The translations under genes were made by a program, and so were the position numbers. Shown here in pieces: positions 1 to 8,286 of a stretch of 64,000 nt of DNA. The first letter of the stretch is position 1. Every line of letters starts with the position of its first letter. The notes under the pieces are model-generated. The model was not told the DNA's origin and did not search any database. It was given only the letters and a program-made list of their open reading frames with translations. The stretch lies in the NCBI RefSeq assembly GCF_900476395.1, contig NZ_UIHB01000005.1, forward strand, positions 248,001-312,000, written 5' to 3'. Origin of the DNA: Xanthomonas euroxanthea. Its GTDB lineage: Bacteria > Pseudomonadota > Gammaproteobacteria > Xanthomonadales > Xanthomonadaceae.

Positions 1-254
1 GGCACTGTATTTACACATGGATTCCCGGAAGCTTCACGGACATCGCGTGCCATCAATTCGAAAGCTGTCCGCACATTTTCCTGAACGCGCCCCAAGCCCT
101 CAGTGGCGCTATAAGTACGACGATTGGAAAGGAAGATACCAATAGCTGCACCCACTACCAGCAGCCCTAAGATAAGAGCAATCATCAGCTCAATAAGCGT
201 TACGCCACGCATACCCGACCTGCTGGCACGCCTATATTTCCTCAAGCTATTCAT
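1..254 (-). CDS. pilW: Type IV pilus minor pilin PilW (N-terminal part; cut by window edge)
   Basis: This is the first 84 codons of a PilW-type minor pilin; the rest lies left of the window. The N-terminus has a short basic leader ending in Gly17, followed by V-T-L-I-E and a long hydrophobic helix. That is the class III prepilin signature: cleavage by PilD after Gly, and Glu at mature position 5. It is followed by a region typical of PilW (RTYSATEGLGRVQENVRTAF). Minor pilins prime pilus assembly in the inner membrane and sit at the fibre tip. The start ATG overlaps the pilV stop (ATGA), so the two are translationally coupled. G+C is visibly lower than in the genes to the right. Confidence 0.85.
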   Translation of the reverse strand, partial: MNSLRKYRRASRSGMRGVTLIELMIALILGLLVVGAAIGIFLSNRRTYSATEGLGRVQENVRTAFELMARDVREASGNPCVNTV

Positions 255-688
255 AGGCGTGTCTTAATTGAAAATTGCTGGACAGAACTACCGTTTTTTG
301 CCCGACTGTCGTCCCACCTGACTATCGCTTCGCATGCCGTATCGCTGCAGCTAATAGTGCCGCAAGCGGTAGAATTTATGGAGCTTTTTAATCCTTGCAA
401 CCAGTTACTGATATCGTTGGAGACCAGACTGGAACCAGTGGGAGCGGTGCAAGAGGTTTGGTTGTAACCCCCTGACGTGGCAACTGCAAGATTTGCGCGC
501 ATCGCATCAAAAATGGTGTAAGCCTGTATTACGGCTTGGCTGCGTTCCAGCGAACTCTGACTGTTGCGGAGAGCTGTAGCTTGCATTGCGGCAATACCCA
601 GCATACCGACCCCTAGCACCAGCACTGAAATCATGACCTCAACTAGACCAACGCCTGCCATCGAATTGCGTTTAATAAATTTTTTCAT
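251..688 (-). CDS. pilV: Type IV pilus minor pilin PilV
   Basis: 145-residue minor pilin. The prepilin signature is near the N-terminus: basic leader MKKFIKRNSMAG, cleavage after Gly12, then V-G-L-V-E with Glu at mature position 5 and a hydrophobic helix. The globular part carries several cysteines (in TSCTAP and the ACGTISCSD stretch) that could form disulphides. The ATG at 688 was chosen because GAGG lies six bases upstream and the leader then has normal length; an upstream in-frame start would add 21 residues before it. It lies 7 bases after fimT and overlaps pilW by four bases, so the three form one operon. Confidence 0.88.
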   Translation of the reverse strand: MKKFIKRNSMAGVGLVEVMISVLVLGVGMLGIAAMQATALRNSQSSLERSQAVIQAYTIFDAMRANLAVATSGGYNQTSCTAPTGSSLVSNDISNWLQGLKSSINSTACGTISCSDTACEAIVRWDDSRAKNGSSVQQFSIKTRL

Positions 689-695
689 GCCCGCC

Positions 696-1286
696 TCACA
701 GCGTAGTAGGTGCATTGACCGGAGATGCGCAGGTGATATCGCTCGCACCATTACGCACAGCAGCGCGGCTTCCGCTGACGATTACAACAACACGGACATT
801 TTGAGGCGGAGTGCTGGTCGTTAGGCAAGAACTGACAGCCGCAGCGAGCAACGCACCTGTTGCATCACGCGCCAAACCATCAGCTCTAAATTCGACTGCA
901 TTGCCGTTACTAACAATTGCAGGACTCGCCTGAATTAGTAGCGGCATCTTCGCTGTGCCGACTCGCAGCACCTCGTTGGTAGCTTTGACCATAATGATCC
1001 ATTGGTTCCAAGAGCCGCTGGTACAACTGGACGCATTGCTGCTTGGGCACACAAGCACCGTCTGATTACGTCGCACAGCCTCAGACCGCGCCATCTGCAG
1101 CGACGCCAACACCTCGTTTGCAGATGCGGTAAGCCGATTACTATTTATCAGCCCTGTAAAACTTGGGATAGCAATTGCCGCCACGATCGCAAGCACAGCC
1201 ACGGTCACCATCAATTCAACCAGACTGAACCCTAGATGCTGACCTAACTGCACGTCATCCCGCAGGTTGCGTCGCAACGCCGGCAT
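696..1286 (-). CDS. fimT: GspH/FimT-family minor pseudopilin
   Basis: 196-residue type IV pilin-like protein with leader ending Gly19 followed by FSLVELMVTVAVL, the standard prepilin peptidase site with Glu5 of the mature form, then a GspH/FimT-like domain (KATNEVLRVG and similar). It is the first gene of the fimT-pilV-pilW operon, equivalent to fimU/fimT-pilV-pilW in Pseudomonas. The ATG at 1286 is preferred over 1304 because GAGGAA lies five bases before it, whereas the upstream ATG has only a GGGGA abutting it. Paralogy among FimT/FimU/GspH makes the exact name less certain than the family. Confidence 0.85.
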   Translation of the reverse strand: MPALRRNLRDDVQLGQHLGFSLVELMVTVAVLAIVAAIAIPSFTGLINSNRLTASANEVLASLQMARSEAVRRNQTVLVCPSSNASSCTSGSWNQWIIMVKATNEVLRVGTAKMPLLIQASPAIVSNGNAVEFRADGLARDATGALLAAAVSSCLTTSTPPQNVRVVVIVSGSRAAVRNGASDITCASPVNAPTTL

Positions 1287-1451
1287 GGTATTTCCTCGCT
1301 TCATTCCCCAGCGTAACGCTAGTGGTCGTCGTCAGCATACGCAACGAGTGGCCGATGAGCGGCCCAGATTGGGGAATGAATGGAGCAACTTTCGCTTGAT
1401 GAACCGGTGCATCATGTTCGCACTATTGCACCTTAGAAAGACTTCAAGCGT
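1287..1451. promoter_or_regulatory. Divergent promoter region with a 10-bp inverted repeat
   Basis: 165-base gap between the leftward pilin operon and the rightward kinase gene; it must hold both promoters. TCATTCCCCA at 1301-1310 is repeated as its exact complement TGGGGAATGA at 1370-1379, 59 bases away, a spacing that could suit a dimeric regulator bound at two sites. On the minus strand TTGCGT and TAGCGT stand 17 bases apart and could be a weak sigma-70 promoter for fimT. Both readings are inference. No clear sigma-54 site (TGGCAC-N5-TTGC) was seen. Confidence 0.35.
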
Positions 1452-2483
1452 ATGCCCATTCCTTCTTCCCAAGTACAGCCTCTGGACATCTTATGGCAGG
1501 CGCCTGTCATCATCTGGACCCTGCTGGCTGGCGAGGGAGTCGCGGCAGTGCTGGCTCTCGCCCCTACCTTGGACGAAAATCGCTGGGTCTACTTTGGCCT
1601 TGCTTCTCTGGCGGTGCAATGGGTAGCGCTACTGACACTCACATGTCTGTATGGATTACGTCATCGATTGGCGGCGCTGAAGCCACTGCACATCGCCACC
1701 TTGTCCCTGGGACTTATGCTGGGATGTACCTGGGCGGTGTGCATTGCGACGTGGGCAACATTACATGAAGCGTGGAGTGCTACTCCACGCGAATGGATAT
1801 TGACTTTCCTCCGTACTACAGGAATTGCGCTCACGGTCGGCATTCTAAGCTTGCTGGCATTCCACAATCACTGGAGGGCAAGGCAGTTGGCGGTACAAGC
1901 CCAGCAGGCACAATTGGATGCACTGCGTGCACGAATACGACCGCATTTTCTTTTCAATACACTTAACACAGGAGCTGCTCTTATCCACGGGCATCCCGAA
2001 AAAGCGGAGCGCCTGCTACTAGACCTAGCTGACTTGTTTCGTGCAGCACTAGGCACATCGGATCAAATCAGCCTGTACGAAGAACTCGCATTGACACGAC
2101 GTTACTTGGAAATTGAGGGAATGCGCTTGGGACGACGACTAACCATTGACTGGCAAGTCCCCTCATCACTACCAGACATCCATATCCCACCCTTATCTAT
2201 TCAGCCTTTACTAGAAAATGCAGTTCGCCATGGCATTGAACCTCGAATCGATGGCGGCTATGTATCCATCAAACTTATTCTGGACCAGAAATGGGCGCGA
2301 ATTGAAATCACTAACCCACTCCCGCCCAATCAAGAAAACTCAAATCGCGGCCATCAACTTGGTCTGCGCGCAGTGAAAGCCAGACTGGAAACTCCAGATA
2401 GCGGCTACGCACGCCTGACAACGCAGCGTACAGATGAGGTCTTCATCAGTACGCTTGAGTTGCCAATCATTAGCCGACCTTGA
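1452..2483 (+). CDS. AlgZ/FimS (LytS-type) sensor histidine kinase
   Basis: 343-residue membrane histidine kinase of the His_kinase/HATPase family that includes AlgZ/FimS, LytS and YehU. About four hydrophobic segments occupy residues 15-37, 46-68, 80-105 and 117-138, followed by a short helical linker. The phospho-acceptor motif is RPHFLFN with His165. The N-box is LLENAVRHGI (Asn256), and the GHQLGLRAVKARL stretch near 300-312 is the G-box. Such kinases phosphorylate LytTR response regulators (AlgR in Pseudomonas). No response regulator adjoins it; downstream is the convergent ppnN, 12 bases away. It is divergent from the minor pilin operon, and FimS-AlgR controls that operon in P. aeruginosa, so a similar role is inferred. 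Confidence 0.8.
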   Translation: MPIPSSQVQPLDILWQAPVIIWTLLAGEGVAAVLALAPTLDENRWVYFGLASLAVQWVALLTLTCLYGLRHRLAALKPLHIATLSLGLMLGCTWAVCIATWATLHEAWSATPREWILTFLRTTGIALTVGILSLLAFHNHWRARQLAVQAQQAQLDALRARIRPHFLFNTLNTGAALIHGHPEKAERLLLDLADLFRAALGTSDQISLYEELALTRRYLEIEGMRLGRRLTIDWQVPSSLPDIHIPPLSIQPLLENAVRHGIEPRIDGGYVSIKLILDQKWARIEITNPLPPNQENSNRGHQLGLRAVKARLETPDSGYARLTTQRTDEVFISTLELPIISRP

Positions 2484-2495
2484 GTTTTAGGCGGT

Positions 2496-3881
2496 CTAGG
2501 TCACCACCCGATAGCACGGCCGGTAGTCTCCCGAAATCTTCATCCGGCGCTGCTCGACGAAGCCGCGCAGCAGTTCGTCCAGGGCCTGCATGATGTCCGG
2601 GTCGCCATTGATCTCGAAGGGGCCGAATTCCTCGATGCGGCGCATGCCGTCTTCCTTCACGTTGCCGGCGACGATGCCGGAGAAGGCACGGCGCAGGTCG
2701 GCGGCCAGCGCGGGCGCTGGGCGGCCGTGATGCAGGTCGAGGGCGGCCATGGCCTCGTGGCTGGGTTCGAATGGCTGCTGGTACTCGAGCGGGATGTGCA
2801 CAGACCAGTTGAAGTAGTACGAATCCTTCTGTTCCTTGCGGTGCGCGCGTACCTGGTGGATGCCTTCGGCCATGCGACGCGCCACGGCAACCGGGTCGCC
2901 AACGATGATCTCGTAGCGGGAAGCGACAGCTTCGCCCAGGGTGAGCCGGATGAAGCGGTCGATCTGCTCGAAATACGGCGCGGCAATGGTCGGGCCGGTT
3001 AGAATCAGCGGGAACGGCAGGTCGGCGTTCTCCTCGCGCAGCAGGATGCCGAGCAGGTAGAGGATTTCCTCGGCCGTGCCGACGCCCCCCGGAAACACCA
3101 GGATGCCGTGTCCGATGCGGACGAAGGCTTCCAGGCGCTTTTCGATGTCCGGCATGATCACCAGGTGGTTGACGATCGGATTCGGCGACTCGGCGGCGAT
3201 GATGCCCGGCTCGGTCACGCCGATGTAGCGCGTGTGATGCTTGCGCTGCTTGGCGTGCGCGATGGTGGCGCCCTTCATCGGGCCCTTCATCGCGCCCGGC
3301 CCGCAGCCGGTGCAGATGTCCAGGCCACGCAGCCCCAGCTCGTAGCCCACCTGCTTGGTGTAGAGGTATTCGTCGCGCGAGATGGAATGGCCGCCCCAGC
3401 ACACGACCAGGTTCGGGTCCGACGGCTGCAGGATGCGCGCGTTGCGCAGCTGGCCGAACACGGCGTTGGTGATGCCTTCGCTGGTATCAAGATCCCCGCG
3501 CTGGGCTTCCAGCTCGATCGCCATGTAGGCCAGGTCGCGCACCACGGCGAACAGCAGCTCGGCCACGCCGCGGATGATCTCGCCATCGACAAAGGCCATC
3601 GCCGGTGCGTTGCTCAGATCGATACGGATGCCACGGTCCTGCTGGTTCACCTGGATATCGAAATCCGGATACAGGTCGCGCGCGGCGCGCGGGTCGTCCG
3701 ACGCGCTGCCGCTGGTGAGCACGGCCAGCGCGCAACGGCGCAACAGCTCGTGCATGCCGCCGCTGGAGGCGTCGCGTAGACGCGCCACTTCCGCCTTGGA
3801 CAATACGTCCAGGCCACCACGCGGATAGATCCGCGCATCCACCACCGGCAGCGCCCGTGCTGCCGTACTGCTGAGTTCCAT
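2496..3881 (-). CDS. ppnN: Pyrimidine/purine nucleotide 5'-monophosphate nucleosidase PpnN (YgdH)
   Basis: 461-residue cytosolic LOG-family hydrolase that splits nucleoside 5'-monophosphates into base and ribose 5-phosphate, for purine salvage; in E. coli it is controlled by (p)ppGpp. The Rossmann-like LOG core shows GCGPGAMKG at 192-200 and PGGVGTAEE at 264-272, the nucleotide-binding and catalytic signatures. The long N-terminal and C-terminal extensions (about 150 residues each) distinguish PpnN from short LOG cytokinin-activating enzymes. It is convergent with the kinase gene and follows a terminator of the TonB receptor gene, so it probably has its own promoter in 3882-3932. Confidence 0.9.
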   Translation of the reverse strand: MELSSTAARALPVVDARIYPRGGLDVLSKAEVARLRDASSGGMHELLRRCALAVLTSGSASDDPRAARDLYPDFDIQVNQQDRGIRIDLSNAPAMAFVDGEIIRGVAELLFAVVRDLAYMAIELEAQRGDLDTSEGITNAVFGQLRNARILQPSDPNLVVCWGGHSISRDEYLYTKQVGYELGLRGLDICTGCGPGAMKGPMKGATIAHAKQRKHHTRYIGVTEPGIIAAESPNPIVNHLVIMPDIEKRLEAFVRIGHGILVFPGGVGTAEEILYLLGILLREENADLPFPLILTGPTIAAPYFEQIDRFIRLTLGEAVASRYEIIVGDPVAVARRMAEGIHQVRAHRKEQKDSYYFNWSVHIPLEYQQPFEPSHEAMAALDLHHGRPAPALAADLRRAFSGIVAGNVKEDGMRRIEEFGPFEINGDPDIMQALDELLRGFVEQRRMKISGDYRPCYRVVT

Positions 3882-3932
3882 AGCTTGCTCCTGTCGTATC
3901 TCAGAACTTTAGCGTACTCACCCGCACAAAAG

Positions 3933-3961
3933 AAAACGGCCGGGAGAACCCGGCCGTTTTT
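3933..3961 (-). terminator. Rho-independent terminator of the TonB receptor gene
   Basis: Perfect 8-bp GC stem (CGGCCGGG with CCCGGCCG) and a four-base loop, flanked by A4 and T5, so it can act in both orientations. It sits 25 bases after the receptor stop codon. Confidence 0.9.
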
Positions 3962-3986
3962 GCAAGCTTCGACACGCTAGCCAGCT

Positions 3987-6900
3987 TTAGAACTGGTAGC
4001 GGAAGCCCAGCTGCAGCGCCCAGCGGGAGATGCCGCGATCGTCGTAGACCGTGGACTGGTCCGGGGTATTGAAGCGGTACACGTACTTGCCGCTGGCCGC
4101 ATCGACACCACCGTATTCCACGACACCACGCATGCCCGGGAAGCCGTACTCTTCGACACGGCCCCACTTCTTGTTCAGCAGGTTGCCGACGTTCATGACG
4201 TCAAGCCAGAGAGAGGCCTTGTTGTCCTTGAAGAAGCCGGGGATCTCCTGCTCGATGTGCAGGTCGAACTGGTTGATCCAGGAGTTGCGCGCGCCGTTGC
4301 GCTCGGCCACCTGACCACGGCGGGCAGCCAGATACTCGTTGCCTTCGATGTAGTTCCAGAACGCCTGTTCTTCTCGAGCGGTACCGAACAGCACATCGCC
4401 GCGGCCGGCCGGAATATACAACAGGTCGTTCAGGCGGCCGTCGCCATTAGCGTCGTTGTCGAACGCATAGCTATACGGGCGACCATTGCGGCCTTGGTAG
4501 ATCAGGCCCAACTTGGTCTCGTAGTCGCCGAAGAACGCATGCTTCCAGTTCAAGGTGCCGAGGATGCTGTTCTTCACTTCGTACGCAGCGGTCGAGGCAA
4601 CATTTTCGTTGGCCTGGAAGACAGCATTGTTGCCCAGCTGCGAACCCGAGGTCGAACTGGTCAGGCCGCTGACTTCGTCGGCGTCGGTGTAGGTGTAGTA
4701 CAAGCCCCACGACCAGTCGCCGCCATTGAAGGGTTTGTTCAGGCCGACGGTGAAGCTCTCGCTGCCGCCCTTATCGGTTGGACGGGCGATGATGGCATCG
4801 TTGAAGCGCCCATCACGCGAGCCGCGCGCATCGACCACCGAGGCGGTGCCGCGCACACAAGCCGCCGGAGCGCCTGCACCGGTCGGATTACGGCCGTCGT
4901 CCAGCCAGCAGGCCGGATTCAAGCCTGCAGTATTCCAGTACAGGTTACGACCATCCTGACCCACGCGGCTGGTATTGCCCAGATTGAGCTGCTGGTAGTA
5001 GATCGCCTCGTTGACCTTGGTCACCACCGCCTCGGCAGATGCCACGATGCCGTACCAGGGCAGCTCGGTATCGAATGCCAGGTTGGCCTTCCATACCGAC
5101 GGCTGACCCAGCTTGCTGTCGACGAAATCGACGGACTGCGTAGCGCCATTCAACGAACCATTACCGATCGGCTGGTTATTGATGTCAGGCGTGAAACGAA
5201 TGCCATTGGTGTTCACCAGTGTCTGGCTGGAGAAGTTGTAATCGGTGTACGCCAGGCCGGTGTTGGAGTACGGGTTGGACAACCACACGGTTGCCGCGGC
5301 CCCCTGGAACAGGCCCACGCCGCCGCGCAACTGGGTGGGGCGATCGCTGTCGAAGGTGTAGTTGAAACCGAAGCGCGGCTCGAACAATCCGTTGCCGTCG
5401 ATGGTCTGGTCGTTGCGGAAACCGAACAGCGTCGACGCGGTTGCATTGTAGGCCGGGCTGTTCTTGACCATCGGCTCGTCATAACGCACACCGAACGTCA
5501 GCGTCAGGTTGTTGTTGACGGCCCAGGTGTCCTGCAGGAAGACGCCGACATTGCGCATGCCCCAGTCTGCGGCGATGTCGTCGATGTTTCCGCTGTTGGA
5601 CCGCGAATAACGATAGTTCAGCGGGCGATTGGCCGCGTAGTCGGCAACCGAGTTGAACGTGTAGGAACCGAAGACGCGCTGGCCGAACAGGTTGAACAGA
5701 TCGTTGTCTTCGTAGTCGAAGCCGAACTTGACGGTGTGGTCGTTCAAGAACAACGTGCCGGCAAAGAAGGCGTTCCAGGTTTCGGTTCGCAGTTCGTTGG
5801 CCTGGGTGCTCTGCTCGGTGCCCAGGTTGACGGTGTTGTTATTGATCCGCACAGCAATGGCCGGCAGCTGCGATGCAGCGGTACGCACTGCCGAGTAATC
5901 GCGGTACGACACCTTGGCTTCCGTGGAGAACGTGTCGGTCCAGTCGCTGAACAGCTGCGCCGTATACGTCTTGAGGCTGAAATCGCGAACGTAGTGGAAC
6001 GAATTCAGCGACAGCGCCTGATTGCCGAAACCGTTGAGGTTGGCAGTGCTCTGCTCGCTCTCGCCATAACGGAACGAGGCGCGATGCTTGTCGGAGATGT
6101 TCCAGTCAAGCTTGAAGCCCTTTTCTTCCGAATCCGAATCCAGCGCTGGCAGCGCCAGGGTTCCCGGGTCAAACCCGTAGACGTTACGCGAGATGTCGAT
6201 GATCCGATCGATGTCGGCCTGCGGGATCTGCACGATGTTGCTCGCGCCAGAACCGATCGGGCCGTAGCCGGAGGCTCCGGTGAACACGCCCTTGCCCTTG
6301 TACTTTTCGTAGTTGGCGAAGAAGAACAGCTTGTCCTTGATGACCGGGCCGCCCAGGGTCAGGCCGTAGGTGGTTTCGTTATCGAACAGCTGCGGGCGGA
6401 TATCGTTCTGGTTCTTGCCCGACCAATCGTTCTCACGGTAGGTGCCGTACACCGAACCGTGGAACTCGTTGGTACCGGACTTGGTGACCGCATTGATCAC
6501 GCCGCCGGTGGCGCCGGTGATGGTGACGTCGTAGTTGGCGACGTCGACGGAGATTTCGTCAATGACATCCATCGAGAACGGCTGGCGCGGCGTCGGCAAG
6601 CCGTTGGATTCCAGGCCGAACGCGTCGTTGGTGCTGATACCGTCGACACGGATCAGGTTGAAGCGCGGATTCTGGCCGCCCACGGAAATTTCATTACGCG
6701 CCTTGTCGGTCTGCGCCACGCGCGGATCCAGACGTACGTAGTCCTGCAGGTTACGGTTGATCGAGGGCAGCGATTCGATCTGCTCGCGGGTCACATTGGT
6801 ACCGGTGCCCATCTTGTTCGCACTGAACAGCGCCGAGCCGTAATCGCCGCCGATGGCCTGCACCGCGCCCAGCGTGGTCACGTCACCGCCCAGGGATGCG

Positions 6901-7232
6901 TCGACGCTATTGACCTGATTGAGGTTCAGGTACACGCCCTCTTCCGTCTTCGTCCCTTCACCCGACTTGGTGATCGTGATGGTGTACGGCCCGCCCACAC
7001 GCAGGCCGCGCGCGTTGTAGCGTCCACTGGCATCGGTGGTGGCGCGGCTGACGGTTCCCGATTCGACATGGGTGATCGTCACTTCGGCATTCGGCACCGG
7101 CTGACCGCCGCTGCTGGTAACCAGGCCAGCGACGCCGGCAGAGGTGCTCTGAGCGAACACGGGGGCGGCGGCGAGCGCGGCAACAAGGCCAAGCGTCAGC
7201 TTGGACATGCGAAGACAACGGGGGTGGGTCAT
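3987..7232 (-). CDS. Oar-like TonB-dependent outer-membrane receptor
   Basis: 1081-residue outer-membrane protein. The signal peptide ends near AAAPVFAQ (residue 28). Residues about 30-110 form a carboxypeptidase-regulatory-like/CnaB fold (SAGVAGLVTSSGGQPVPNAEVT). The plug domain follows (NVTREQIESLPSINRNLQDYV), then a 22-strand-type barrel rich in aromatic strands, ending QLGFRYQF with a terminal Phe for BAM recognition. This architecture is the Oar/OmpA-related family of Xanthomonas and Myxococcus. Substrates are uncertain; some relatives act in protein export. ATG 7232 was chosen over earlier in-frame starts because GAGG lies eight bases before it and a clean signal peptide follows. It is monocistronic, with a terminator at 3933-3961. 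Confidence 0.87.
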   Translation of the reverse strand: MTHPRCLRMSKLTLGLVAALAAAPVFAQSTSAGVAGLVTSSGGQPVPNAEVTITHVESGTVSRATTDASGRYNARGLRVGGPYTITITKSGEGTKTEEGVYLNLNQVNSVDASLGGDVTTLGAVQAIGGDYGSALFSANKMGTGTNVTREQIESLPSINRNLQDYVRLDPRVAQTDKARNEISVGGQNPRFNLIRVDGISTNDAFGLESNGLPTPRQPFSMDVIDEISVDVANYDVTITGATGGVINAVTKSGTNEFHGSVYGTYRENDWSGKNQNDIRPQLFDNETTYGLTLGGPVIKDKLFFFANYEKYKGKGVFTGASGYGPIGSGASNIVQIPQADIDRIIDISRNVYGFDPGTLALPALDSDSEEKGFKLDWNISDKHRASFRYGESEQSTANLNGFGNQALSLNSFHYVRDFSLKTYTAQLFSDWTDTFSTEAKVSYRDYSAVRTAASQLPAIAVRINNNTVNLGTEQSTQANELRTETWNAFFAGTLFLNDHTVKFGFDYEDNDLFNLFGQRVFGSYTFNSVADYAANRPLNYRYSRSNSGNIDDIAADWGMRNVGVFLQDTWAVNNNLTLTFGVRYDEPMVKNSPAYNATASTLFGFRNDQTIDGNGLFEPRFGFNYTFDSDRPTQLRGGVGLFQGAAATVWLSNPYSNTGLAYTDYNFSSQTLVNTNGIRFTPDINNQPIGNGSLNGATQSVDFVDSKLGQPSVWKANLAFDTELPWYGIVASAEAVVTKVNEAIYYQQLNLGNTSRVGQDGRNLYWNTAGLNPACWLDDGRNPTGAGAPAACVRGTASVVDARGSRDGRFNDAIIARPTDKGGSESFTVGLNKPFNGGDWSWGLYYTYTDADEVSGLTSSTSGSQLGNNAVFQANENVASTAAYEVKNSILGTLNWKHAFFGDYETKLGLIYQGRNGRPYSYAFDNDANGDGRLNDLLYIPAGRGDVLFGTAREEQAFWNYIEGNEYLAARRGQVAERNGARNSWINQFDLHIEQEIPGFFKDNKASLWLDVMNVGNLLNKKWGRVEEYGFPGMRGVVEYGGVDAASGKYVYRFNTPDQSTVYDDRGISRWALQLGFRYQF

Positions 7233-7686
7233 TTCGGTAGCCTCGATACAGGTTGGGCAGTGACAAAAAGGCGCAGTCAGCCCAACCGTTCCCGGGGGTG
7301 GGCTGCCGATGATCTGGGGTCCCTCGCCGCGCGGCGGTTGCTGCCGCAACGGTTAACAACAGATTAACACGCTAAGGCCTGATTGTGACGGCGGCGTGAC
7401 AAAGTTCGCGCAGTGCAACATGAACTTCGCATGTGATGGCGTAAGCGCCAGCTTGCGCAACGTCGCGCGGTATTTGCGACCGGTGTCGCGCTATAGAGCC
7501 GTTTTATCGAAAACAGGCCCAATTCGGCCCGAAAGCGCGGCGAGGGCTGTCGGAGGCCCCCTGTTACAGAGGCAGCCCGGCGCCACCCGGCGGCTTGCAC
7601 CGCTACGCGTCAGTGGCGTGGCTTCAGATTCTCGCTAGGCAGTGTCACAGATCGCTCCCACGCCCTGCCCGCCTATCACCGACGGC
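7233..7686. other. Intergenic region upstream of the TonB receptor gene
   Basis: 454 bases without a convincing gene. The part nearest the receptor gene should hold its promoter and leader; the most AT-rich stretch is 7351-7376 (minus strand GTGTTAATCTGTTGTTAACC), a plausible promoter core. The half near the MarC gene shows no clear terminator hairpin with a T-run. Short reading frames here lack ribosome sites and recognisable motifs. Confidence 0.5.
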
Positions 7687-8286
7687 TCAGATCGACACCG
7701 GTAGCTTGAAATACGTCCCCAGGCCATCCAGGAACATCTGCACCGAAATGGCCACCAGCAACATGCCCATCAGGCGCTCGATCGCGGTCAGTGCGCGATG
7801 ACCGAGCAGTTTGTACAACAGCGGGGCCGAGGCCAGGATGGTGGAGGCACCGATCCAGGCGATCATCAAGGCCAGGCTCCAATCCCAGAGCCGGGTGGGT
7901 TCGTTGCTGCCCATGAGCATGACCGCGGCCATGCCGGACGGGCCGGCCACCAGCGGGATCGCCAGCGGCACGATGAAGGGCTCGCCATCGGGGATCTCGC
8001 CCATCAGGCCTTCCGGACGCGGGAAGATCATGCGGATGCCGATCAGGAACAGCACGATGCCGCCGGCGATCGCCACCGACTCCTGGCGCAGGTGCATCAG
8101 CTCCAGCGCGTACTTGCCGCCCCACAGAAACGCCATCAGCACGCACAAGGCGATCAGCAACTCGCGCGCGAGCACGAAGCGCTGCCGCTTCGGTGGCAGC
8201 GGCTTGAGCACGCTGAGAAACACCGGGATGTTGCCCAGCGGGTCGAGGATCAGGAACAGCAGCAGCGCCGCCGAAAGAATGGTCAT
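7687..8286 (-). CDS. MarC/YhgN-family integral membrane protein
   Basis: 199-residue inner-membrane protein of the MarC family (UPF0056) with six predicted hydrophobic helices. It begins MTILSAALLLFLILDPLGNIPVF; the DPLGN segment near the N-terminus and PLAIPLVAGPS in the middle are family signatures. Function is unknown: the early link of MarC to multidrug resistance was not upheld. The start ATG 8286 overlaps the stop of the upstream SDR gene (ATGA), giving an operon grxD-SDR-MarC in which each junction is a start/stop overlap. Confidence 0.87.
   Translation of the reverse strand: MTILSAALLLFLILDPLGNIPVFLSVLKPLPPKRQRFVLARELLIALCVLMAFLWGGKYALELMHLRQESVAIAGGIVLFLIGIRMIFPRPEGLMGEIPDGEPFIVPLAIPLVAGPSGMAAVMLMGSNEPTRLWDWSLALMIAWIGASTILASAPLLYKLLGHRALTAIERLMGMLLVAISVQMFLDGLGTYFKLPVSI

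Noticed and set aside
2470..3402. Second minus-strand frame overlapping ppnN and reaching past its end, considered as a frameshifted gene
   Set aside because: ppnN is full length with both LOG motifs in one frame; the other frame is Arg/Pro-rich shadow sequence.
4257..7367. Long open frame (about 1036 codons) on the plus strand opposite the TonB receptor gene
   Set aside because: It is the mirror of a clearly coding minus-strand gene, with biased codon positions keeping the antisense frame open; the protein has no recognisable domain or signal.
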